A DNA stretch of 9,381 nt from an uncultured archaeon (GCA_903873955.1 CAIQQL010000075.1:1-9381), one strand, 5' to 3'. Positions 1-6,830 are shown, counted from the first letter of the stretch. Notes: generated by a model not told the origin, from the sequence alone. A program made the numbers and translations.

Positions 1-1
1 C

Positions 2-460
2 AGGAAGATATTCGGAAAGCGAGAGATAGTCATCATACAAAAACAGCTTCTAGGATTAAAATTGACACAATCAGAAAAGAACAGGCTATCGCGCGATATC
101 AGAAAAAAACTTGAAGCAATCAAGGAGCTTGCACAGTTCAGCTCAGAATTTGACCTAAAACATGGAGCGGAAATAAAGTCCCTCATCAACGAAACCCTCG
201 ACATCATCAAGGAGAGCAGATATCGCCCAAAAATCAAAAGAATACTGCTTTATGGTTCCACCGTGAACCATACCCGTTCATTAAAGTCAGATATAGACAT
301 CGCAGTAGAATTCTCAGAAATAGGCAAACAAGAGAGCACACAATTCAGGCTCGACATAATGAAAAAGGCCAATGATATGGTTGATATTCAAGTGTACAAC
401 CTTCTTCCAGAGCATATCAAAAATGAAATCGACCTTCATGGAAAGCCACTCGCAATATAA
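2..460 (+). CDS. Nucleotidyltransferase-domain protein, 5' end outside the window
   Basis: The reading frame is open from base 2 to the stop at 458-460 (152 codons seen), so the gene begins upstream of the window. A TTG at 62 could serve as a start, but it lies inside the open frame and the residues before it read as continuous protein, so I do not use it. Numbering from base 2, residues about 22-75 are charged and predicted helical. A minimal nucleotidyltransferase core follows: the strand ILLYGST (G85, S86), the paired acidic residues in SDIDIAV (D97, D99), and a third likely metal ligand in VDIQVYN (D128). These fit the Pol-beta superfamily pattern GS-x(~10)-DxD plus a later Asp. Such domains transfer NMP to proteins, RNA or small molecules, and some act as toxin-antitoxin partners; the substrate here is unknown. 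No HEPN partner follows it. The family resembles DPANN archaeal proteins I recall, which is unchecked. Confidence 0.85.
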   Translation, partial: RKIFGKREIVIIQKQLLGLKLTQSEKNRLSRDIRKKLEAIKELAQFSSEFDLKHGAEIKSLINETLDIIKESRYRPKIKRILLYGSTVNHTRSLKSDIDIAVEFSEIGKQESTQFRLDIMKKANDMVDIQVYNLLPEHIKNEIDLHGKPLAI

Positions 461-514
461 ACAAACGCATAAGGGATAAAACTGAAGAAATTTTCTACAA
501 CGATCAAACCATAG

Positions 515-523
515 TTTTAAATA
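515..523 (+). promoter_or_regulatory. TATA box for the gene at 547
   Basis: TTTTAAATA is centred near 519, 28 bases before the ATG at 547. This is the spacing expected if transcription starts at or next to the start codon, giving a leaderless mRNA. No Shine-Dalgarno-like sequence lies between the box and the ATG. Confidence 0.65.
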
Positions 524-546
524 AAAGAATTTTGAATAGTTAGCGT

Positions 547-1044
547 ATGCGAGGTAAACAGATTTTTGCGGTGCTCCTGGTAGTTGTCATATTGGCAGGT
601 GTCGGTGGATACTTGTACTTCAGCTGGAAAGCGGACCAGGACCGCCTTCGCGCCGAGCAGGCGGCAAATGCCGCGCGGTCAAGAGGACCTTCCGGGCCTT
701 ATGTCGCCCCTAAGCCACTTACTGAAGCTCAGCTCCCGGCCTTTCTTGCCCAGCAAGCGATGATCAAAGACCTTCCTTCGGGCGCCAACATAGAGATCCG
801 CACCACATCAAATGTCTACACCGTGACCGATAAAGGCATCAGCGCAGGTGCGGCAACGAACCCGGACATGACGGTCTGGCTCCCTACAAAATATATAGCG
901 GATTTCACCACAGTTGGATTCTGTGCAACCTTGCAGAAAGGATTCAAGGCAGGAGATATCGGAATCGATGTGCATGGATCCAAAATCTCTTTGGGTTTCA
1001 AATATAGCGGGCTTCTCCAATACCGTTCCTGCATAGGGGCCTAA
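547..1044 (+). CDS. Membrane-anchored protein of unknown function, possible SCP2-like domain
   Basis: I do not recognise this 165-residue protein with confidence. Residues about 6-26 form one hydrophobic segment after a short basic N-terminus (MRGKQ), which suggests an N-terminal anchor with the rest outside the cell. Residues about 27-60 are low-complexity, first charged and Ala/Arg-rich, then Gly/Pro-rich, and look like a linker. A small domain follows (about 61-165), with a strand pattern, the phrase NPDMTVWLP (residues 105-113), a stretch about GDIGIDVHGSK (136-146), and two cysteines (C126, C162) that could pair. The order of a PDxTVxL strand, helix and a late Gly-Asp strand is faintly like sterol-carrier-protein-2 folds; this is a weak guess. 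ATG 547 is chosen because the TATA box sits 28 bases upstream. The gene is clearly more G+C-rich than the sugar operon downstream (38 of 60 in the row at 661-720). Confidence 0.75.
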   Translation: MRGKQIFAVLLVVVILAGVGGYLYFSWKADQDRLRAEQAANAARSRGPSGPYVAPKPLTEAQLPAFLAQQAMIKDLPSGANIEIRTTSNVYTVTDKGISAGAATNPDMTVWLPTKYIADFTTVGFCATLQKGFKAGDIGIDVHGSKISLGFKYSGLLQYRSCIGA

Positions 1045-1052
1045 TCATAACT

Positions 1053-1060
1053 CTTTTATA
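1053..1060 (+). promoter_or_regulatory. TATA box for the Nudix gene
   Basis: CTTTTATA at 1053-1060 is a TATA-like box centred near 1057. At normal archaeal spacing, transcription would start near 1083-1085, leaving a leader of about 8 bases before the ATG at 1092. It begins only 9 bases after the previous stop codon. Confidence 0.55.
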
Positions 1061-1091
1061 CTTCTTGCCCTCTAGTTCCAAGATATATTCC

Positions 1092-1511
1092 ATGCCCAAA
1101 CACCATAACCCGATAACGGTCAAAGGGGTCATCCGCCGTGATAATCTCATTTTATTGGTCCATCAGCGCGAAAGCAAGTACTGGAGTTTTCCAGGAGGAA
1201 AACAAAACAATGGGGAAAGCACAAAACAGACCCTTGAACGAGAGGTGCAAGAAGAGCTTGGAGGGCTGACCCTTGCCCAAGCCAGCTATTTCAGAACAAT
1301 CCCGGCTCCAACACCCAAACGTCCCCATCATACCATCGCAATCTATCAGTGCAGCATCCCTCCCAAAGTAAACGTGCGTCCGAGTGGGGAGGTTGATAAT
1401 ATCCAATGGGCCGCAAACCTGAATGAATACAGGCTTTCTAGCGCGGCCCAGGAAATCGCCAGGACTATGGGATATCGCTTTGCCCCCAGCCCCATGTCTC
1501 AAAAAAGATAA
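1092..1511 (+). CDS. Nudix hydrolase
   Basis: This is a 139-residue soluble protein, a normal length for a single-domain Nudix enzyme. These enzymes hydrolyse nucleoside diphosphates linked to another group X, such as damaged NTPs, sugar nucleotides or ADP-ribose. The Nudix box runs from residue 36: G36, x5, E42, x7, R50-E51-V-x-E54-E55-x-G57. R50, E51, E54 and E55 are the usual catalytic and metal-binding residues. The residue after G57 is Gly, where the consensus has a bulky hydrophobic residue, so the box is slightly off consensus. Before the box, the WSFPGG phrase (31-36) is typical. The frame also has a TTG at 1065, but it lies only a few bases after the TATA box and upstream of the expected transcript start, so ATG 1092 is preferred. 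The substrate cannot be told. A link to the sugar genes downstream is possible but unsupported. Confidence 0.88.
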   Translation: MPKHHNPITVKGVIRRDNLILLVHQRESKYWSFPGGKQNNGESTKQTLEREVQEELGGLTLAQASYFRTIPAPTPKRPHHTIAIYQCSIPPKVNVRPSGEVDNIQWAANLNEYRLSSAAQEIARTMGYRFAPSPMSQKR

Positions 1512-1572
1512 AATTGCCCAGTACTGGAAGCGAGTAGAGAAAATCCGGCTTTTATCGTCAATAGACCAAATG

Positions 1573-1598
1573 TTTAAAAAAGGAATGCTTTCTTATAC
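1573..1598 (+). promoter_or_regulatory. Candidate promoter region for the first GT4 gene, two TATA-like boxes
   Basis: TTTAAAAA at 1573-1580 would place a transcript start near 1602-1604. A weaker box, CTTATAC at 1592-1598 (centre 1595), lies 27 bases before the ATG at 1622 and would give a leaderless message. Which box is used decides whether this gene has a short leader or none. Confidence 0.45.
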
Positions 1599-1621
1599 CA
1601 TGCGCGAGAAAGTAAGTGTTG

Positions 1622-2752
1622 ATGGTGAAGGACCATTACATGGATGAGAAGATCTATCACCTCTGTGCAGATACCCGCTTCGGCCAATTCCAGTTCACCA
1701 AACAGTTAGCCAAGATCCTTAATGTAGGCCATGAACGCATCATCGCCTATGCCTCCTTTCCCCCGCATACAGAATCTGCAGAGGTCCAGTATTTCAAGGT
1801 CAAAAGACGCAAAGATGAGGACATATTCACGCTCTCCTTTCTTTCAAAGCTTGCCCAAGAGCTCAAGGATGCCGACCTCATCTTCCAGCATAATCTGTAC
1901 AATTACGCTTCACTCTTCCTTTCCTTTTTTTTACGTATTACTTTGCATAAGAAAACCATCAGTGTCATACATACCTCTCCTTACTTGCCCAGAAATGAGG
2001 GCATCTTCGAAAAGACCTATCACGTGGTAAGAAACTTTGCCCTCATCAATCTTACGACCATGTTCTCGAACAGGATCGTGTTCCTCACGAAAGCCCAGCA
2101 AAAAGGATATCTGCACTATTGCATTTTCTGCAAAAAACTCCGTAAAAAATGGGTCATCATCCCTTCCTTTGTCTCACCAGAGATCTATCCTGAAGAGCCC
2201 ACATATGTCCCTTCGGATAAGCTCCAGGTACTTTTTGTCGGCACCCTCAGTGAAATCAAGGGCTTTGATAAGGTCCTCGCACTCGCCCATGCGCTCAAGG
2301 GATATCCTAATATCGAATTTACTGCAGTTGGAGAAGGCCCGTTAAGCTCTCATCCACAGGTATCGCGTGACCTGCAGCATCTCGGAGTGCTGACCCATGA
2401 ACGATTACCTGCGGTGTATAGCAAAGCAAATGTGCTTTTACTCCCCTCTTTTCAGGAGGTGTTTCCCCAAGTGATTCCTGAAGCAGAGGCATATGGCTGC
2501 ACCATCATGGCCTCGCGTCTTCCCGGCATGGAAGAGATCATCCAGGAAGGGAAAAATGGCTATCTCTTCGCTCCATGGGACCTGGAAGGCATGAAAAAAC
2601 GGCTGATCTACCTCTCTAGGCACCCTGAAGTGGTTGAACGCATCCATAAAGCCAATATAGTCGATATCAAACGTTTTTTCCCTGCGGAGCATATGCATTC
2701 CTACCGCACGCTTTGCAGAGAACTTCTTAAAAACCGGAAGAGAGAATTCTAG
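1622..2752 (+). CDS. GT4-family glycosyltransferase (GT-B fold)
   Basis: This is a retaining glycosyltransferase that moves a sugar from a nucleotide donor to a growing glycan, probably at the inner face of the membrane. Numbered from ATG 1622 it has 376 residues, a usual GT4 length. The C-terminal donor domain starts near 200, with the strand VLFVGTLSEIKG (K213), VGEGPL (236-241), and the E-x7-E motif at E279 and E287, followed by a LPGMEEI loop near 300 where family members usually have GGxPE. The N-terminal acceptor domain is less conserved and has a hydrophobic stretch near 95-106 that may touch the membrane. Starts are uncertain: GTG 1616, ATG 1622 and ATG 1640 share the frame. I chose 1622 for its 27-base distance from the box at 1592-1598. 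ATG 1640 has GGTGA upstream (1624-1628), though at a long 11-base gap. It is more G+C-rich than the GT4 genes downstream. Confidence 0.9.
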   Translation: MVKDHYMDEKIYHLCADTRFGQFQFTKQLAKILNVGHERIIAYASFPPHTESAEVQYFKVKRRKDEDIFTLSFLSKLAQELKDADLIFQHNLYNYASLFLSFFLRITLHKKTISVIHTSPYLPRNEGIFEKTYHVVRNFALINLTTMFSNRIVFLTKAQQKGYLHYCIFCKKLRKKWVIIPSFVSPEIYPEEPTYVPSDKLQVLFVGTLSEIKGFDKVLALAHALKGYPNIEFTAVGEGPLSSHPQVSRDLQHLGVLTHERLPAVYSKANVLLLPSFQEVFPQVIPEAEAYGCTIMASRLPGMEEIIQEGKNGYLFAPWDLEGMKKRLIYLSRHPEVVERIHKANIVDIKRFFPAEHMHSYRTLCRELLKNRKREF

Positions 2753-2778
2753 AAACGTTAGATACCTTTGACATAATC

Positions 2779-2786
2779 CTTAAAAA
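2779..2786 (+). promoter_or_regulatory. TATA box for the epimerase gene
   Basis: CTTAAAAA at 2779-2786 is centred near 2783, 32 bases before ATG 2815, so the predicted transcript start is close to 2809-2811. A run of six T (2794-2799) lies between the box and the start. Confidence 0.45.
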
Positions 2787-2814
2787 CAACCGCTTTTTTG
2801 AGTGCAGAGAGGGA

Positions 2815-3771
2815 ATGAGATTCATGGCACATATTTTAGTCACGGGGGGTGCAGGATTCATCGGTTCACATGTCATTGACAGGCTGCTTGCCGAGCATCA
2901 TTCTGTAGTCTGCCTGGATGACCTTTCTACAGGGAAGAAAAACAATATGGACGGGTTCGCAGCCCATCCCGAGTTTGAATTTGTCTTGGGAGACATAAGG
3001 AATTATGCACTCGTAGAAAGTATCCTGCAGCGCCGAAGGATAACCCATATTTCACACCAAGCGGCACGAGGCAGTGTCCCTAAAAGCATCGAAGACCCTT
3101 TGCTGACCAGTGATATCAACGTGCAAGGGACCTTGCAGGTCCTGAAAGCCGCAAAAGAACAGGGAATAGAAAAAGTTGTTCTTGCTATTTCCTCCTCCAT
3201 CTATGGTGATACCCCTGAACTTCCAAAACATGAGGGCATGCCTTACAATCCAAAGTCCCCTTATGCAGTCAGCAAAGCCGCTGCCGAGATGTATGCCAGA
3301 ACATTCCAGACACTTTTTGGCCTTCAGAGCTGCACACTTCGATATTTTAATGTCTACGGTCCGAGACAGGATCCTAACGGAGCTTATGCTGCAGTTATCC
3401 CTAAATTTATCCAGGCCTCTCTTGCGGGAGAACCCTTGAGCATTTTCGGCGATGGAAAACAGACACGGGATTTCACCTACGTCCAAGATGTCGTACAAGC
3501 AAATTTCCTTGCGCTTTTTGACAAGAACGCCACAGGGGCATTCAATATCGCCTGCGGGAATAGGATAAGCGTCAATGAACTTGCAGAGACTGTCAATCAG
3601 CTCACAGGCTCTAGCTCAATAATAGGATACCTGCCCTCAAGAAAGGGAGATATCACAGACTCACTCGCAGCTACTGAAAAAGCTGCGAAGACCTTTGGAT
3701 TTCATAGCAGGTATGCTCTACAGGAAGGGCTTTCAGCAACAGTCAAGTGGTTTAGGGAGAAGAAATCCTGA
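2815..3771 (+). CDS. UDP-GlcNAc 4-epimerase, WbpP/GalE-like extended SDR
   Basis: This NAD-dependent enzyme is predicted to interconvert UDP-GlcNAc and UDP-GalNAc, and possibly UDP-Glc and UDP-Gal, in the cytoplasm. The 318-residue length fits extended short-chain dehydrogenases. The Rossmann motif TGGAGFIG is at 10-17, with D35/D36 at the end of the next strand binding the NAD ribose. The phrase HQAARGSVPKSIEDP (81-95) closely matches the H-Q-A-A-x-G-S-V-P-x-S-I-x-D-P block of WbpP-type UDP-GlcNAc epimerases rather than plain GalE. The catalytic Ser lies in SSSIYG (126-131), and YxxxK is Y150/K154. RYFNVYGPRQDPNGAYAAV (176-194) and DGKQTRDFTY (213-222) also fit WbpP-like enzymes. ATG 2824 (protein beginning MAHILVTGG) is an equally possible start, and 2815 is closer to leaderless spacing. 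Its neighbours are glycosyltransferases, so it likely supplies their donor sugar. GalE or a C4/C5 epimerase with other specificity remains possible. Confidence 0.9.
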   Translation: MRFMAHILVTGGAGFIGSHVIDRLLAEHHSVVCLDDLSTGKKNNMDGFAAHPEFEFVLGDIRNYALVESILQRRRITHISHQAARGSVPKSIEDPLLTSDINVQGTLQVLKAAKEQGIEKVVLAISSSIYGDTPELPKHEGMPYNPKSPYAVSKAAAEMYARTFQTLFGLQSCTLRYFNVYGPRQDPNGAYAAVIPKFIQASLAGEPLSIFGDGKQTRDFTYVQDVVQANFLALFDKNATGAFNIACGNRISVNELAETVNQLTGSSSIIGYLPSRKGDITDSLAATEKAAKTFGFHSRYALQEGLSATVKWFREKKS

Positions 3772-3783
3772 AAATTAAATTAT

Positions 3784-3791
3784 CTTTATAA
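3784..3791 (+). promoter_or_regulatory. TATA box for the GT2 gene
   Basis: CTTTATAA at 3784-3791 is centred near 3788, 26 bases before ATG 3814, and fits a leaderless transcript. An out-of-frame ATG at 3809 lies just before the chosen start. Confidence 0.65.
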
Positions 3792-3813
3792 AGTACTACA
3801 ATTAACATATGAT

Positions 3814-4764
3814 ATGGCAGGTGTGAAAAGAGTCGATTATAGTGTGGTAATCCCGATCTATAACGAGGAGGGAAATATTCTGGGTCTTGATAGAGAGATT
3901 CGTGAAGTCATGAATAAACTCTCTAAAAACTATGAGGTCATCTATGTCAATGACGGGAGCAGAGATAATTCGCTAAAGGAACTTCTTTCCCTCAAAAAGG
4001 TCAAGATCATCAACATGAACGGGAATTATGGCCAGACCACGGCGTTTGATGCAGGGTTTAAGGCCGCACAGGGAGAGATTGTCATCTCAATGGATGGTGA
4101 CGGCCAAAATGATCCCCATGACATTCCAAAGTTACTTGAAAAGATGCGTCAGGAAAATCTGGATGTTGTTGCAGGCTGGAGAAAAGACAGGAAAGATAAA
4201 GGAAGCGTGCGGGTTTTAACCCATATAGGTAGGATATTACGTCGTTATTCTTTAGGAGACAGCATCCATGATTCTGGATGCGCTCTTCGAGTTTACACTA
4301 AATCTGCGATAAAAAGTCTGGACATTGGTGGAGAAATGCATAGGTATATCGTAGAGTTACTGCGTTGGAAAGGGTTCAGGGTCGGAGAAGTGGTCACAAA
4401 TCATAGACCTCGGCTAAATGGGAAAAGCAAGTATGGCATGAGCAAGGCAGTTCGGGGCTTCATAGATATGGTGTACATGTGGTTCATGCAAAAATATTCT
4501 CAGAGGCCGTTACATGTTTATGGCTATATGAGCATCTTTGCCTTTTTTGGAGCTATTCTTGCTGGACTTGCAACAATCTACGAAAAAATATTTCTAAATG
4601 GCAGCTTTAATCGCAGTGGCTGGTTCTTTATCAGCCTAGGCCTGTTTCTGGTTAGCATCATGCTCTTTAGCTTCGGTCTTGTGATTGACATGCTCCTTAA
4701 AATCCAATTCAATACCTCCCTGCAGGCAAAAAGATACTATATCCGAGAAGTTATTGAAAAATAG
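3814..4764 (+). CDS. GT2 polyprenyl-phosphate glycosyltransferase with two C-terminal membrane helices
   Basis: This protein belongs to the DPM1/ArnC/GtrB-like group of GT2 enzymes, which transfer a sugar from UDP- or GDP-sugar to a polyprenyl (in archaea dolichyl) phosphate on the cytoplasmic face of the membrane. Its 316 residues carry the strand VVIPIYNEEGN (11-21), VNDGSRDNS (45-53), and the metal/nucleotide motif DGDGQNDP (94-101), with D94 and D96 as the DxD. Acceptor-side residues follow in DSGCALRVY (153-161) and RPRLNGKSKYG (198-208). Two hydrophobic segments at about 237-257 and 269-291 form the usual C-terminal membrane hairpin. The product would be a lipid-linked sugar used outside the cell as a donor for glycan side chains or protein glycosylation. 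The sugar is not readable. It has its own promoter and is followed by another one, so it is probably a single-gene unit. Confidence 0.92.
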   Translation: MAGVKRVDYSVVIPIYNEEGNILGLDREIREVMNKLSKNYEVIYVNDGSRDNSLKELLSLKKVKIINMNGNYGQTTAFDAGFKAAQGEIVISMDGDGQNDPHDIPKLLEKMRQENLDVVAGWRKDRKDKGSVRVLTHIGRILRRYSLGDSIHDSGCALRVYTKSAIKSLDIGGEMHRYIVELLRWKGFRVGEVVTNHRPRLNGKSKYGMSKAVRGFIDMVYMWFMQKYSQRPLHVYGYMSIFAFFGAILAGLATIYEKIFLNGSFNRSGWFFISLGLFLVSIMLFSFGLVIDMLLKIQFNTSLQAKRYYIREVIEK

Positions 4765-4782
4765 ACTTAGAATTCGCCTAAT

Positions 4783-4791
4783 TGTTAAATA
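4783..4791 (+). promoter_or_regulatory. TATA box at the head of the glycan operon
   Basis: TGTTAAATA at 4783-4791, with the TTAAATA core centred at 4788, lies 28 bases before ATG 4816. It is the last clear promoter in the window. No comparable box precedes the genes at 5922, 6827, 7594 or 8294, so it probably drives all of them. Confidence 0.65.
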
Positions 4792-4815
4792 GTCTAAAGG
4801 TTTACAAAATACAAT

Positions 4816-5925
4816 ATGAAAAAGCAAAAGAGACTTCGTATCCTAATGCTCAATTATGAGTTCCCGCCGCTAGGTGGTGGAGCCTCCCCTGTTTCTTATG
4901 AAGTTGCTAAAGGATATGTGCAATCAGGGCATAAAGTGGATGTAGTGACAATGGGATTTAAGGGGCTTCCCGCCTTTGAAGAAATTGAAGGCATCTCAGT
5001 TTACCGTGTGCCTTGCTGGCGAAGCAAGAAGGAGATTTGTCATCCTTGGGAACAGTATTCTTACATCCGCTCAGCAAAAATATTTCTCAAGCAGCATCTT
5101 AAGACCCACACCTATAACATTAACCATACACATTTCATCATTCCTACAGGAGTCATCTCGCTCTGGCTCAAGAAGAAGTACAACCTGCCGTATATTATCA
5201 CGAGCCACGGAAGTGATGTCTTAGGCTACAACAAACGCTTCCGTTACATTTACCCAATTGTAGCCAGGCAATGGAAGGAGATTATCAAAGAGGCAAAAGT
5301 GATTACCACCCCCTCCCAATTTCTACAAAATAAAATTAAAGGACTTACCTCGGAGGGCAATTTTAAGGTCATCCCTAATGGAATTGACACCGCTAAATTC
5401 AAACCTATGAAAAAAGAGAAGAGAATCCTTGTCGTTGCCCGTCTGTTTCCGAATAAGGGTGTACAGGACGTCCTTGATGCCTTGAAGGGCCTGCCTCTTA
5501 AAGAAAAAGGCTGGCATGTAGACCTTGTAGGAGAAGGCCCATACAGGTCGGTGCTTGAACAGAAATGCAAGGAAAACAAACTTGAGGAGGTTGTAGTATT
5601 TCATGGATGGGTTGATAACAGCAGCCAGGAGATGAAGGAGTTTTATGGTAAAGCGAGCATCTTCATCTCAGCGAGCTATTTTGAGAATCTGAGCATTGTT
5701 TTGCTTGAAGCTCTTGCCTCTGGCTGCCAAGTTCTTGCAACAGATGTAGGAGGAAATCCGGAAGTTATCGGGGAAGTGAAGAACTTATTTCCAGCAAAAG
5801 ATCCTCAGAGGTTAGGAGAGTTGATTGGAACGAGAATAGGAGCAGCTACGCTAAAAACACAACAATTGCCTAAGCAGTATGTTCTTGAAAACGCAAATAA
5901 ATGCATGGAGTCCTTACTTTTATGA
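4816..5925 (+). CDS. GT4-family glycosyltransferase, first gene of the operon
   Basis: This is a retaining GT-B glycosyltransferase of 369 residues, standard for GT4. The N-terminal domain opens with a strand and a Gly-rich loop, YEFPPLGGGA (14-23), where many GT4 enzymes contact donor phosphate and acceptor. The phrase HGSDVLGYN (131-139) is typical of the acceptor-domain loop. The linker carries VIPNGIDTAKF (185-195). In the donor domain R209 and K214 (VVARLFPNKG) are the likely diphosphate-binding pair. VGEGP (238-242) and the E-x7-E motif at E290/E298 are intact, followed by DVGGNPEVI (310-318). No membrane helix is evident. The start at 4816 is set by the upstream TATA box. The last four bases of the gene (ATGA) contain the start of the next, pointing to coupled translation with the deacetylase. 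Donor and acceptor sugars are unknown. Confidence 0.93.
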   Translation: MKKQKRLRILMLNYEFPPLGGGASPVSYEVAKGYVQSGHKVDVVTMGFKGLPAFEEIEGISVYRVPCWRSKKEICHPWEQYSYIRSAKIFLKQHLKTHTYNINHTHFIIPTGVISLWLKKKYNLPYIITSHGSDVLGYNKRFRYIYPIVARQWKEIIKEAKVITTPSQFLQNKIKGLTSEGNFKVIPNGIDTAKFKPMKKEKRILVVARLFPNKGVQDVLDALKGLPLKEKGWHVDLVGEGPYRSVLEQKCKENKLEEVVVFHGWVDNSSQEMKEFYGKASIFISASYFENLSIVLLEALASGCQVLATDVGGNPEVIGEVKNLFPAKDPQRLGELIGTRIGAATLKTQQLPKQYVLENANKCMESLLL

Positions 5926-6830
5926 GATATTTAAACGGCAGGCTATTTGTTTCTGTAGACACAGAGCCGGATTGTGATCTGAAATGGAAGAGAAGCAACC
6001 CCCTGACATTTACATCTGTTACCTATGGAATTCCCAAGCTTTTACGTCCGATCTGGAATAAATATAGAATCTCGCCGATTTATTTTGTTTCTCCAGAAGT
6101 GGTCATGAATGAAGAATGTTGCAAAGTGCTCAAAGAAGAAATAGAAAAAGGAGCAATAATCGGGTCCCATCTTCACTCAGAGTATATTGAACCAAACATC
6201 ACGATTACCGATCCTGCAGGAAAACCCTCGAGTGAGTACCCTTGCTATGCACACTCAGAAGATATAGAAACCAAAAAAATAGAGAACCTAACTAAGCTCA
6301 TCCAAAAAAATATTGGAGTTAAGCCTATATGGTATCGTGCAGCAAGATATGGTGCTGATCTAGACACTATCAAGTCACTCGCTAAACTGGGATATCGATA
6401 CGACTCCTCTGCCACTCCAGACATTGACTGGAGCAAACAGGGAGGACCAAACCATTCTCGGGCGCCAAAACAGCCCTATTATATATCTAATCAAGATTTT
6501 TATACACCTGCCAAAGATAAAAAAAATGGTTTAGGCATCATTGAAGTCCCGATTACTATTTCAGGAAAGAGGGGAGGAATTCTGGGGAAAGTCTTGCCTA
6601 ATAGTTGGCTATTTTACCGATGGCTTAGACCAACACATATGACCTTATGGGAGAGCAAGGCAATAATCCGAGAGTTTAAAAAAACACATGACTCAGCAAC
6701 GTTGATGATGATGTTCCATAGCATGGAAGTGATACCCGAGGCGACCCCGTTTATTAGAAACAAGTTTATGCAAAAAGAATTTCTTAAGAGGTTGGAAAAA
6801 ACAATTGAATTTGCACAGAGGGATCCATGA
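5922..6830 (+). CDS. Polysaccharide deacetylase-like protein (CE4/NodB-related)
   Basis: This is predicted to remove acetyl groups from N-acetylated sugars in a glycan or glycolipid, using a metal ion. Numbered from ATG 5922 it has 302 residues. Motif 1 is FVSVDTEPDCD (9-19), with D13 as candidate catalytic or metal residue. Motif 2 is GSHLHSEY (81-88), with H83/H85 as metal ligands. Motif 3 is WYRAARYGAD (137-146) with R139. An EVP phrase at 208-210 and a late MMFHSMEVIP (263-272) supply H266, matching the closing His motif. There is no signal peptide or membrane helix, so it probably acts in the cytoplasm on a lipid-linked or nucleotide-linked sugar. The frame extends back to an ATG at 5901, but ATG 5922 overlaps the previous stop as ATGA, the same junction as at the next two genes. 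GGAG at 5907-5910 lies 11 bases before it. Confidence 0.88.
   Translation: MRYLNGRLFVSVDTEPDCDLKWKRSNPLTFTSVTYGIPKLLRPIWNKYRISPIYFVSPEVVMNEECCKVLKEEIEKGAIIGSHLHSEYIEPNITITDPAGKPSSEYPCYAHSEDIETKKIENLTKLIQKNIGVKPIWYRAARYGADLDTIKSLAKLGYRYDSSATPDIDWSKQGGPNHSRAPKQPYYISNQDFYTPAKDKKNGLGIIEVPITISGKRGGILGKVLPNSWLFYRWLRPTHMTLWESKAIIREFKKTHDSATLMMMFHSMEVIPEATPFIRNKFMQKEFLKRLEKTIEFAQRDP
6818..6825 (+). promoter_or_regulatory. Shine-Dalgarno-like site before the FemAB gene
   Basis: GAGGGATC lies just before ATG 6827 and is close to the archaeal anti-16S match GAGGTGATC. It supports the ATGA-overlap start at 6827. Confidence 0.5.

Noticed and set aside
1065..1091. TTG 1065 as an earlier start for the Nudix gene
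   Set aside because: It lies a few bases after the TATA-like box at 1053-1060, before the expected transcript start. The nine residues it adds are not Nudix-like, and ATG 1092 fits the promoter.
1518..1527. Perfect palindrome CCAGTACTGG just after the Nudix stop
   Set aside because: A 10-base palindrome is expected about nine times by chance in a window this size. It has no T-run after it and no second copy that I noticed.
2330..2340. GGAGAAGGCCC shared with 5530-5540, considered as a repeat
   Set aside because: Both copies encode the conserved VGEGP motif of GT4 enzymes, so protein conservation explains the match.
2794..2799. Run of six T as a terminator for the first GT4 gene
   Set aside because: It sits between the TATA-like box and the start of the epimerase, with no hairpin before it. 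It could terminate transcription in archaea, but nothing else supports the call.
3052..3498. Long open frame on the - strand opposite the epimerase (148 codons)
   Set aside because: It lies wholly inside a strongly supported gene, has no promoter or recognisable motifs, and is a shadow of the + strand codons.
5901..5921. ATG 5901 as the start of the deacetylase
   Set aside because: It is in frame, but ATG 5922 makes the ATGA overlap seen at the next two junctions and begins directly before the first conserved strand.
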